This document shows, one piece after another, positions 1-6,015 of a stretch of DNA of 7,552 bases. The position numbers were made by a program, and so were the translations under genes. Each line of letters opens with the position of its first letter. The stretch's first letter is position 1. The notes beneath the pieces were generated by a model. The model was not told where the DNA came from. It did not search any database and was given only the letters and a program-made list of their open reading frames with translations. Origin of the DNA: Chloroflexota bacterium (GTDB lineage Bacteria > Chloroflexota > Anaerolineae > Promineifilales > Promineifilaceae); NCBI GenBank assembly GCA_020353135.1, contig CP070688.1, positions 190,143 to 197,694 on the forward strand, written 5' to 3'.

Positions 1-1
1 A

Positions 2-56
2 CGGTGTGGGGAACCGGGCATACTAAAAGGACCCTAGCAGCCCGGTTCTCCCACCG
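2..56. repeat. Long imperfect inverted repeat / stem-loop at left edge
   Basis: CGGTG at 2-6 pairs with CACCG at 52-56. After a single bulged T at 7, positions 8-18 pair with 41-51 with one G-U wobble (10 with 49). The result is a stem of about 16 base pairs with a 22-base loop (19-40). No T-run follows the right arm, so it is not a classical intrinsic terminator for + strand transcription. It could be a terminator lacking a U-tract for an upstream gene, a mobile-element end, or a structured leader or operator. Only the structure is seen; the role is unknown. Confidence 0.6.
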
Positions 57-184
57 CTTACAATGTGTCAGTTTACTACACGGCAGAGGCTGCGACGAGA
101 TCTGCTCAGAAACCAGTTACATACAAGGTTCTAATTAATGTTTGGCGGCAACCCTCTGATGAGTAGATCGGGAGCGAAATACCG
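57..184 (+). promoter_or_regulatory. Upstream region of the cytochrome operon with RBS
   Basis: This is non-coding sequence before the first cytochrome gene. It must hold the promoter unless transcription enters from outside the window, but I find no convincing -35/-10 pair; the AT-richest part is 116-143. A Shine-Dalgarno GGAG at 171-174 lies 10 bases before the ATG at 185 and supports that start. The 9-mer GGGAGCGAA at 170-178 recurs exactly at 6000-6008 before the third cytochrome gene. Confidence 0.45.
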
Positions 185-1213
185 ATGATCCGTGTAGGCA
201 AAACTGCTCCAAAACTGGCGTTACTTGGATTCGCTTCCTTCGTCTTACTTATCTTGCTGACCCAGCGCCCAGTCCAGGCCGACAACGGCCCTCACGGCGG
301 TTACGCGCCGGCCGGCCAATTCTGCACCGTCTGCCACCGGCAACATTCCGGCCCACCCCGAAACAGGCTAAAAGAACCCGTGCCGGATCTCTGCTTGAGT
401 TGCCATGGTTCCGGCGCCACCGGCGCCGATACGAATGTCATGGACGGCATCTACACCGAGGCGGACAACAAGAGAGAAGTGCCGCTGGAGGGCGTCGCCG
501 GGCGCGGGTTGAAGGGCGGCGGATTTGACGCCGCCTTGATGGACAACGACGCCAACCCGGATACCCCGGCCGTCGCTTCCCCGGCGACTTCCGCCCACCG
601 GTACGATGGCGGAACCGGCACGGCCTGGGGACATACGGCCAACCGCGTGGATTTACCACCAGGCACTCCCAATGGCCCGCCGGCTTGCCCTGGCTGCACG
701 GAGCCGGTTTACAATCCGGGCACGCCCGACTTCACTCTGACCTGCACCTCCTGCCACGATCCGCACGGCAACAAGGCCTACCGCATCCTGAAACCCCGGC
801 CGGATGGCTCCGGCGGCGGCAAGCCGGTAAAAGTGCCGGATGAAGACAACAAAGTCTATACGGTGGCCGACCCCGGCGGCAACTACATGGGCGAGGCCTA
901 TGGCGAGCGGGGGCGTTTATTGGCCGACTGGTGCAGCCGCTGCCACACCCGCTATAACGCCACGGAGGGCAGCGGACATAACGATTCAAACGATCCCATC
1001 TTCGCCTTCCGCCACCCCTCGGCCACCGACGAGGTGTATTGCAACAGTTGTCACGTCGCCCATGGCACGTCTGCCTCGATGGGCGTTTTCTCCGGGCAGA
1101 TCGAATGGCCCGATGGGGAAAGCTCTCCAGGCGGGGATGAGCGAAGTTCACTATTGCGCCTGGATAACAGGGGCATTTGTATTTACTGTCACCTTACAGG
1201 CGGACAGAATTAG
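185..1213 (+). CDS. Secreted hexaheme c-type cytochrome (doubled-CxxCH type)
   Basis: Exported electron carrier of 342 residues with six covalently bound hemes predicted. The N-terminus has a basic start and a hydrophobic stretch (about residues 10-26), then Q-A-D near residues 31-33, fitting a Sec signal peptide. CxxCH motifs begin at C47, C70, C187, C250, C286 and C332. Several have the paired form with a second H, such as C-H-D-P-H-G (191-195) and C-H-V-A-H-G, typical of the doubled-CxxCH family (Paired_CXXCH). A heme-free stretch of about 112 residues separates hemes 2 and 3 and contains C-P-G-C-T at 168-172, a heme-like motif without its histidine. There is no membrane anchor after the signal. 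The module G-P-H-G-G-Y followed by CxxCH-R at 35-52 is shared with the next gene, 46 bases downstream, with which it probably forms an operon. The electron partner is unknown. Confidence 0.9.
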   Translation: MIRVGKTAPKLALLGFASFVLLILLTQRPVQADNGPHGGYAPAGQFCTVCHRQHSGPPRNRLKEPVPDLCLSCHGSGATGADTNVMDGIYTEADNKREVPLEGVAGRGLKGGGFDAALMDNDANPDTPAVASPATSAHRYDGGTGTAWGHTANRVDLPPGTPNGPPACPGCTEPVYNPGTPDFTLTCTSCHDPHGNKAYRILKPRPDGSGGGKPVKVPDEDNKVYTVADPGGNYMGEAYGERGRLLADWCSRCHTRYNATEGSGHNDSNDPIFAFRHPSATDEVYCNSCHVAHGTSASMGVFSGQIEWPDGESSPGGDERSSLLRLDNRGICIYCHLTGGQN

Positions 1214-1259
1214 TACCTGGCGGCCGATCGCCGGGTTGATTTGAGGAATTATTAGTAGG
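1214..1259 (+). other. Intercistronic gap with small hairpin and RBS
   Basis: A short gap between the two cytochrome genes. CC(T)GGCG at 1216-1222 can pair with CGCCGG at 1229-1234 around the loop GCCGAT. No T-run follows, so it looks like a processing or stability element at most. The possible ribosome site for the next gene is GAGG at 1243-1246, 13 bases before the ATG, which is rather far. An AGGAGG at 1266-1271 lies inside the next coding region but has no suitably spaced in-frame start after it. Confidence 0.3.
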
Positions 1260-3074
1260 ATGGTTAGGAGGCGATACAGCACAAAAGCCCTTATGACGGC
1301 GCTTTTGGCGACCGCCTTATTGCTGATCCTGGTTACCAGAGCGGGCACGGCCGCCGGACCCCATGGCGGCTACACGCCAGCCACGGACGAATGCGCCACC
1401 TGCCATCGCTCCCACACGGCCAAGGGCCCGCAACTCATCTACAGTGACCTCACTGGCAATGCCTTTTGCTACAGCTGCCATGATGGATCCGGCGCGTCCG
1501 TGCCGCCCGTCGCCTCGACCCATTCCAACATCGATCTATCTGGCGTGGAGGAACCATTCGACACCCTCTGCGTGCAATGCCATGAGCCCCATGGCAGCAC
1601 GAACCTGTCCAACATCCGCGAGTTGGTCAAAGTCACCACCTCGCCCGAAGTGACCTCCGGACCGGTCATCTTCACCGCCAGAACTGGCGCCGGCTCCTTC
1701 GACGATGGCTCCGGCAGCACGGCGACCCGTATCTGCACCACCTGCCACGATAACGTCAACAACCCCGGCTATCCAATGGTCAATCATATCGGCGGCGCCA
1801 ATCACAGTGGCGGGGTCAATCAAGAGGGCACTGATTGCATCCAGTGCCACCCGCACAGTCCCGATGAAATCCTGGAAAACAAGGATGGTTTCATGCCCTC
1901 GGGCGGCTCCTGCACCGGCTGCCACGCTTCACCGCAGGGCTCCCGTCGACAAATCACGGGCCCGGCCGGCGACTTCACCCGCACATCGCACCATATCAGC
2001 AGCGGGCCGACCGATGCCGACTGCGAAGTCTGCCACGATCAAAGCCAGCACCAGGGCGGCACTGTGCGCCTGTTCAACGTCGACAATACTTCGACTGTCT
2101 ACACCTTTACCGGGCCGGCCGACGGCGGCAATTTAGAACCCTTCTGCCTGGCCTGTCACGACAGTGATGGCGCTGGTGGATCGCCGCCCTTTAGCGACAG
2201 CGCGGTGCCGCCAGTCATCGATCAACCGGCCTGGGGCGGTTCTACGCATAAGACCCAGGGGAGTACCTGCTACTCCTGCCACGACAACGGTCATGGCTCC
2301 AATAAACAGCGCCTGCTCGCGCCCTGGGACTGGGTCAGCGATAGCGATCCCGACGATCCGATGAAACAGGAAGAGCGCTTCTGTTACGATTGTCACCCTG
2401 GAGAGCAGGCTATCCTTGGCCGGCCGGCCCGCTGGGTGCCGGCCGAAGCTGGGCCAAATCTGCTTCTGAACCTCAACGATCGCCATGACGTCGCCGCCAC
2501 CGACCAGATCGGCAACAATGGCGGCTCCAAGATCGAATGTATCAATTGCCACAATCCTCATGTTGCTAGCCCTGGCGATGTGCTGGTGGCCGATCCTGAC
2601 CCGGGTGACGGAAGAACGCCCGGCTCTGGATATGCCACGGGCTCAGATCCCATGTCCGACTGGTGCCTGGATTGCCATGATGGCTCGTATCCTTCTGGCG
2701 TGCAGCAGGGCACGGTGAACCTGGGCAACATCTTGACCTTCTCGGCTACCGACAGTCACGGCGCGGCCGGCGGTAGCGCCACCTTGAAAGCAGGCTATGG
2801 TTATGTGGGCGATATGTTTGTTCAGTGTATGCAATGCCATATACGCCACGGATCGCCGACCAACCAGAATCTCTTCCATGTGCTGGACACCGTCATGTCG
2901 ACCGATGGCACAACCCCCGTGCCGGCCGACATGGATCCGTACAATCTGACCGACAACAGCGTCAAGAACCCCAACGTCAATGGCTACTACTGGTGCAATA
3001 CCTGCCACACGGGTAGCATGGGCGACAAGAAGGACAACTGTTTCGATTGCCATCGCCACAGTGATAGATGGTAA
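1260..3074 (+). CDS. Secreted 15-heme c-type cytochrome (doubled-CxxCH type)
   Basis: Large exported multiheme cytochrome of 604 residues. The start is favoured by the M-V-R-R-R basic head, a hydrophobic core at about 10-25 and a likely cleavage near A-G-T-A-A (28-32). CxxCH motifs begin at C45, C70, C104, C159, C193, C218, C255, C296, C337, C375, C427, C469, C523, C579 and C594, giving 15 predicted hemes spread to the last ten residues. Paired forms include C-H-E-P-H-G (107-112), C-H-N-P-H (430-434) and C-H-I-R-H-G (526-531), as in the doubled-CxxCH family. No CxxCK site, catalytic motif or C-terminal anchor is visible, so it looks like an electron conduit or store outside the membrane, not an enzyme. 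It shares its first heme module with the preceding gene. A role in extracellular electron transfer is inferred from heme number and export only. Confidence 0.9.
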   Translation: MVRRRYSTKALMTALLATALLLILVTRAGTAAGPHGGYTPATDECATCHRSHTAKGPQLIYSDLTGNAFCYSCHDGSGASVPPVASTHSNIDLSGVEEPFDTLCVQCHEPHGSTNLSNIRELVKVTTSPEVTSGPVIFTARTGAGSFDDGSGSTATRICTTCHDNVNNPGYPMVNHIGGANHSGGVNQEGTDCIQCHPHSPDEILENKDGFMPSGGSCTGCHASPQGSRRQITGPAGDFTRTSHHISSGPTDADCEVCHDQSQHQGGTVRLFNVDNTSTVYTFTGPADGGNLEPFCLACHDSDGAGGSPPFSDSAVPPVIDQPAWGGSTHKTQGSTCYSCHDNGHGSNKQRLLAPWDWVSDSDPDDPMKQEERFCYDCHPGEQAILGRPARWVPAEAGPNLLLNLNDRHDVAATDQIGNNGGSKIECINCHNPHVASPGDVLVADPDPGDGRTPGSGYATGSDPMSDWCLDCHDGSYPSGVQQGTVNLGNILTFSATDSHGAAGGSATLKAGYGYVGDMFVQCMQCHIRHGSPTNQNLFHVLDTVMSTDGTTPVPADMDPYNLTDNSVKNPNVNGYYWCNTCHTGSMGDKKDNCFDCHRHSDRW

Positions 3075-3098
3075 TCCGCGTTTATCCTCGGGTATAAT
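3069..3098 (+). promoter_or_regulatory. Candidate promoter of the kinase-regulator pair
   Basis: A perfect TATAAT lies at 3093-3098, just after the stop codon of the 15-heme cytochrome. The -35 is poor: TGGTAA at 3069-3074, 18 bases upstream, matches TTGACA at three of six positions and overlaps the TAA stop. Transcription would begin near 3105 and give a leader of about 100 bases. The weak -35 would fit activator dependence, but this is inference. Confidence 0.4.
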
Positions 3099-3104
3099 AG
3101 GCGG

Positions 3105-3128
3105 CACTCTTCTGGGAAGAAGAATGTG
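3105..3128 (+). other. GNRA-tetraloop hairpin in the kinase leader
   Basis: CTTCT at 3109-3113 pairs perfectly with AGAAG at 3118-3122 around the loop GGGA, a GNRA tetraloop. CAC at 3105-3107 can extend the stem with GTG at 3126-3128 across a small internal loop. If the TATAAT at 3093 is used, this hairpin sits at the very 5' end of the transcript, where it could stabilise the RNA or act as a receptor-type loop. Confidence 0.4.
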
Positions 3129-3146
3129 CGTGTACTGGTAACTGCT

Positions 3147-3187
3147 AGCCTGAGAGTTTCCTTCCACCAGGCCGGCAGGCTTTTTTT
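3147..3187 (+). terminator. Terminator-like element ahead of the kinase gene
   Basis: AGCCTG at 3147-3152 can pair with CAGGCT at 3176-3181, which runs straight into a seven-T tract (3181-3187). A compact alternative pairs AGGCC at 3169-3173 with GGCTT at 3178-3182 around the loop GGCA. Further pairings compete: GCCTG 3148-3152 with CAGGC 3168-3172, and CTGGT 3135-3139 with ACCAG 3166-3170. It may simply end the cytochrome operon, or it may act as an attenuator. Only 19 bases separate the T-run from the kinase ATG, so there is no room for a promoter after it. Confidence 0.45.
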
Positions 3188-3206
3188 ATACAAGTGAGCG
3201 TGGCAA

Positions 3207-5021
3207 ATGTATTCACGACTGCGACACCTTGAACCCAGGTGGTTTCTCACTCGTATCCTGGTTGCGGCCGGGATCACGGCGGTTTATTGGTTCGTTTATT
3301 CCTTTCTCGTCTTCCTGCTTGCTGGCGAGGGCGATTTCTCCTCTATTTTGCTGGACATCGGCCCGGCCGAGGTCATGCAGCTTCTATTGGCCTTCGTGAT
3401 TATCGTCAGCTTCTCTATTCATTTTCGCTTGGCGACCGGCATGCGCGACGACGCCCAAATCGCCCTGGAGGCAAGCGAGAGGAACTACCGAACTCTTGTA
3501 GAGTCGGCCAGGCAGGCCATCTTCATCACCGACGATCAGGGCAGGCTGATGTTTGTCAACCAGAACGGCGCTTCTTTGAACAGTGGAACGCCTCAAGAAC
3601 TGGTGAACAAACACGTCAATACCCTGCATCCTGATCTAAAAGCCTACACATTGGAGCAAAACATAGAGCAAGTGCTAGCCTCTGGCAGCCCCCAGCAAGT
3701 TGAGCTTGGGCTGGAACAGAACGGTGGTCGCCACTGGTTTGATCTCAGCCTGCAGCCCATTCAAGATCAATCAGGTGAAATCAATCGTGTTTTGGGTATC
3801 GCTCGCGACGTCACGAAACGCAGAAGGGATCAGGAGGCGATTAAACGCCGAACGGAGGAGCTAACGGCGCTCTATAACGTGTCCGCCGCAGTCAATCGCA
3901 CCTTAGATCTCCAGCGAGTATTGGACGTGGCCCTGGCCGAAGTCTTGGACTTGAAGATGTTTTCAGCCACCGCTACAGGGCTGATATGCCTGCTGGATCA
4001 GGACTCAGATGAGCTTCACGTGGCCGCTCATCGTGGCCTCAGCGCGGATCATCCGTGCCTTCACAAGTCGTCCGAAGTTGGCGAGTGCCTGTGTGGCCTG
4101 GCGGTCCTGGAAGGCTCGCTCCAGGTGTCGCGGGATGCGCGCGCCGATCAACGCCATCGCCAGTGGCCAGACATGGACGACCATGGCGATATCTGCCTTC
4201 CGCTGACGATTCGAGACAGACCTCTGGGTGCGATGAATTTGCGGCTGCCGGCCGATTATGAATTGAAAGAGCGCCACATCAAGCTGCTGGAAGCTCTTGC
4301 AGACCAGATTAGCGTGGCCATTGACAATGCCCAATTGTACGAGGCCGTTAGCAGCCAACGGGAGCAATTGAGAGCGCTAAACGCCCGCCTGGCCGAGGCC
4401 CAGGAATCTGAACGCCAGCGGCTGGCTTACGATCTGCACGATCAAACCGGGCGAGACCTGGCGGCCCTCGGCATACAACTGAATCTGATTCGCTCCGAGT
4501 TGCAAAGCGGAGATGTCGAAGGCGTCAATACCTTCCTGAAAGAAGCTCAAACGCTAGTGCAGGAATTGACCGAACACTTGCGCGATATCATGGCCGACCT
4601 CCGGCCGCCTATGCTCGACGATTATGGGTTGATTGCTGCATTTCGCTGGTACGGTTCGAAAGTGGCCGGGCGCACGAACTTGACGGTCACCGTCAATGGC
4701 GGGGAGTCCGAGCCACGGTTGCCCCCGGCCGCGGAAATGGCCTTGTTCCGGATTATGCAAGAAGCCCTGACCAACGTGACCAAGCATGCCGACGCCACCG
4801 AAGTGGCTATTAGCCTGGAGCAGGTAAACGGCATGACCAGGCTGGCCGTTGCCGACAACGGCCGCGGTTTTGAGCCCCATGATCTGCCCAAAGCCGAAGC
4901 CCAGCAGGGTTGGGGATTACAGATTATGGCCGAACGCGCCGAGGCCAATGGCGGCCGGTGTTGGGTGGAGTCCCAACCGGGTTTTGACGGCACGCAAGTT
5001 TTGGTTGAGATTCCACGATGA
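3207..5021 (+). CDS. Membrane sensor histidine kinase, PAS-GAF-HisKA_3 (NarX/NreB class)
   Basis: Sensor kinase of 604 residues. Two hydrophobic segments (about 15-40 and 55-75) form a membrane hairpin with almost no external loop. They are followed by a PAS domain (about 90-205), a short helical linker, a GAF domain (about 222-375), a coiled coil (378-402), a HisKA_3 dimerisation domain with phospho-acceptor H411 in D-L-H-D, and an HATPase domain with N523 (N box), D550-N-G-R-G (G1) and G568-W-G-L (G2). Five of its six cysteines are in GAF: C261, C284, C294, C296 and C330, a possible metal or redox site. The DxxxQ phosphatase motif of this class reads D412-Q-T-G-R416. The lack of an external domain suggests sensing at or inside the membrane, probably of redox state, oxygen or a small ligand. 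The ribosome site is weak (GTGAG at 3194-3198). The gene overlaps its regulator by four bases. Confidence 0.9.
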   Translation: MYSRLRHLEPRWFLTRILVAAGITAVYWFVYSFLVFLLAGEGDFSSILLDIGPAEVMQLLLAFVIIVSFSIHFRLATGMRDDAQIALEASERNYRTLVESARQAIFITDDQGRLMFVNQNGASLNSGTPQELVNKHVNTLHPDLKAYTLEQNIEQVLASGSPQQVELGLEQNGGRHWFDLSLQPIQDQSGEINRVLGIARDVTKRRRDQEAIKRRTEELTALYNVSAAVNRTLDLQRVLDVALAEVLDLKMFSATATGLICLLDQDSDELHVAAHRGLSADHPCLHKSSEVGECLCGLAVLEGSLQVSRDARADQRHRQWPDMDDHGDICLPLTIRDRPLGAMNLRLPADYELKERHIKLLEALADQISVAIDNAQLYEAVSSQREQLRALNARLAEAQESERQRLAYDLHDQTGRDLAALGIQLNLIRSELQSGDVEGVNTFLKEAQTLVQELTEHLRDIMADLRPPMLDDYGLIAAFRWYGSKVAGRTNLTVTVNGGESEPRLPPAAEMALFRIMQEALTNVTKHADATEVAISLEQVNGMTRLAVADNGRGFEPHDLPKAEAQQGWGLQIMAERAEANGGRCWVESQPGFDGTQVLVEIPR

Positions 5022-5671
5022 CTATCACGGTTTTCCTGGCCGACGATCATGCCATTATCCGTGACGGTCTGCGTGCTCTGCTCGAAAAACAACTTGACAT
5101 CGAGGTTGTTGGCGACGCAACCAACGGATTGGACGCCGTGCGTTTGGTCGGCGAACTGGAACCAGACGTCGTGGTTATCGATATCGCCATGCCGCAGTTG
5201 AATGGCATCGAAGCCACCCGCCAGATTCTGAATCGCCTGCCCTCGGCCAGGGTGATTGTTCTATCGATGTTCGCCTCGGAAGAGCACATCTACCGTGCTC
5301 TTGACGCTGGCGCCAGTGGTTACCTGGTGAAAGAATCAGCCGGCGCCGAAGTCGCAACGGCCGTGCGTCACGTGGCCGGCGGCCGGCGTTACTTCAGCCA
5401 GTTGATTTCAGACAAGGTCTTCGACGAATTCCTGCGCCACCACGGCAAGTCGGTGGAAGACCGGCCCCTCGACCGTCTCACCAGTCGAGAGCGCGAGATA
5501 CTGCAGTTGGTTGTCGAAGGTAAATCCAGCGCGGAAGTTGCTGTCATGCTGTCCTTATCGCCTAAGACAGTTGACACCTACCGCAGCCGGCTGATGAAGA
5601 AGCTGCAAATCGCAGATCTTCCCGGCTTGGTGAAATTCGCCATCCGGCACGGACTCACCCCCTTGGAATAG
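5018..5671 (+). CDS. NarL/FixJ-family response regulator
   Basis: Transcription regulator of 217 residues, partner of the kinase just upstream. The receiver domain (about 3-120) has the acidic pair D9-D10, the phospho-acceptor D55 in V-I-D-I-A-M-P, S83 at the switch position and the conserved K105. A LuxR/NarL-type helix-turn-helix follows (about 152-210), starting L-T-S-R-E-R-E and containing L-S-P-K-T-V-D-T-Y. Its ATG lies inside the end of the kinase gene (ATGA, 5018-5021), indicating translational coupling and cognate pairing. Expected targets are the flanking cytochrome genes, but I could not identify a binding site with confidence. All key residues are intact. Confidence 0.93.
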   Translation: MTITVFLADDHAIIRDGLRALLEKQLDIEVVGDATNGLDAVRLVGELEPDVVVIDIAMPQLNGIEATRQILNRLPSARVIVLSMFASEEHIYRALDAGASGYLVKESAGAEVATAVRHVAGGRRYFSQLISDKVFDEFLRHHGKSVEDRPLDRLTSREREILQLVVEGKSSAEVAVMLSLSPKTVDTYRSRLMKKLQIADLPGLVKFAIRHGLTPLE

Positions 5672-5773
5672 TCTTTCCGGCTGCCTACCTGCTTCTCCCC
5701 TTTAAGATTCAGAACGATCGCCGTCCCCGGTTTCCGCCCATCCTGGGTAGTTTCCCCCACGTATATGCGTCCT

Positions 5774-5817
5774 ATTGGGCGAAAGTTCCCATCGATCAGA
5801 TTGGTCTGAGTCCCAAT
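5774..5817. promoter_or_regulatory. Nested inverted repeats upstream of promoter, possible operator
   Basis: The outer arms are ATTGGG (5774-5779) and CCCAAT (5812-5817). The inner dyad TCAGA/TCTGA (5796-5809) is separated by TTGG. A competing pairing is TGGG 5776-5779 with CCCA 5788-5791. The outer right arm touches the predicted -35 at 5817-5822, a usual position for an activator or repressor site. No T-tract follows, so it is less likely to be a terminator. The role is inferred. Confidence 0.3.
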
Positions 5818-5845
5818 TTACGCGGCCTTAACCGATCCATATAAT
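5817..5845 (+). promoter_or_regulatory. Candidate sigma-70-type promoter for the nonaheme cytochrome operon
   Basis: TTTACG at 5817-5822 matches TTGACA at four of six positions and is 17 bases from a perfect TATAAT at 5840-5845. Transcription would start near 5852 and leave a leader of about 160 bases before the preferred start at 6013. This is the best promoter in the window by spacing and match. Confidence 0.55.
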
Positions 5846-6000
5846 GAAACTAATCGTTGGAATGACTGCGTCCGGCGCGTTCAAGTACCCGGGTTTTTTG
5901 CGCTTGGTTTGTTGATCGTTCGTCAAGAGCGTGAAACTGGCGCCCTGGTTGGCGTCTCAAATGATGAACCCGCCTGAATATTTGCGCCGTAGAAGACATG

Positions 6001-6015
6001 GGAGCGAATAGAATG
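6001..6015 (+). promoter_or_regulatory. Ribosome binding site that decides the start at 6013
   Basis: Two in-frame ATGs exist, at 5998 and 6013. GGAG at 6001-6004 is eight bases before the ATG at 6013, an ideal spacing, and lies inside the longer reading. Nothing like a ribosome site precedes 5998. The shorter protein begins M-T-R-W-I-R-R, a typical signal-peptide head. Confidence 0.7.

Larger units (their letters stand above)
5672..6012 (+). other. 341-base intergenic region before the third cytochrome gene
   Basis: I see no gene here. After the regulator stop there is only a weak hairpin (CCCA 5737-5740 with TGGG 5744-5747), so no clear terminator. ATTGGG at 5774-5779 can pair with CCCAAT at 5812-5817, enclosing the perfect dyad TCAGATTGGTCTGA at 5796-5809. 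A promoter candidate follows (5817-5845). The would-be leader contains the palindrome ACCCGGGT (5887-5894), which runs into a six-T tract (5894-5899), and ends with the ribosome site GGAG at 6001-6004. Confidence 0.5.

Noticed and set aside
2..56. Integron attC site
   Set aside because: The stem is long enough, but I could not find the paired GTTRRRY / RYYYAAC ends or any integrase, so there is no support.
840..1244. Open frame on the + strand (134 codons) in another frame of the hexaheme gene
   Set aside because: It overlaps three heme motifs of the real frame. Its protein is low-complexity and rich in A, P, T and R, typical of a shadow frame.
3150..3155. CTGAGA, as in the TPP riboswitch core
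   Set aside because: A six-base match alone. The other conserved TPP segments and a thiamine-related gene are absent.
3148..3160. Reverse complement resembles the CTCTCAGGC segment of glycine riboswitches
   Set aside because: Only a short match on the - strand, without the rest of the aptamer and with no - strand gene to control.
2643..3167. Open frame on the - strand (174 codons) over the end of the 15-heme gene
   Set aside because: It is antisense to several CxxCH motifs and has no domain features. It is best explained by GC-rich codon structure.
5998..6012. ATG at 5998 as start of the nonaheme cytochrome
   Set aside because: There is no ribosome site before it, and the strong GGAG at 6001-6004 is spaced for the ATG at 6013. 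It cannot be fully excluded.
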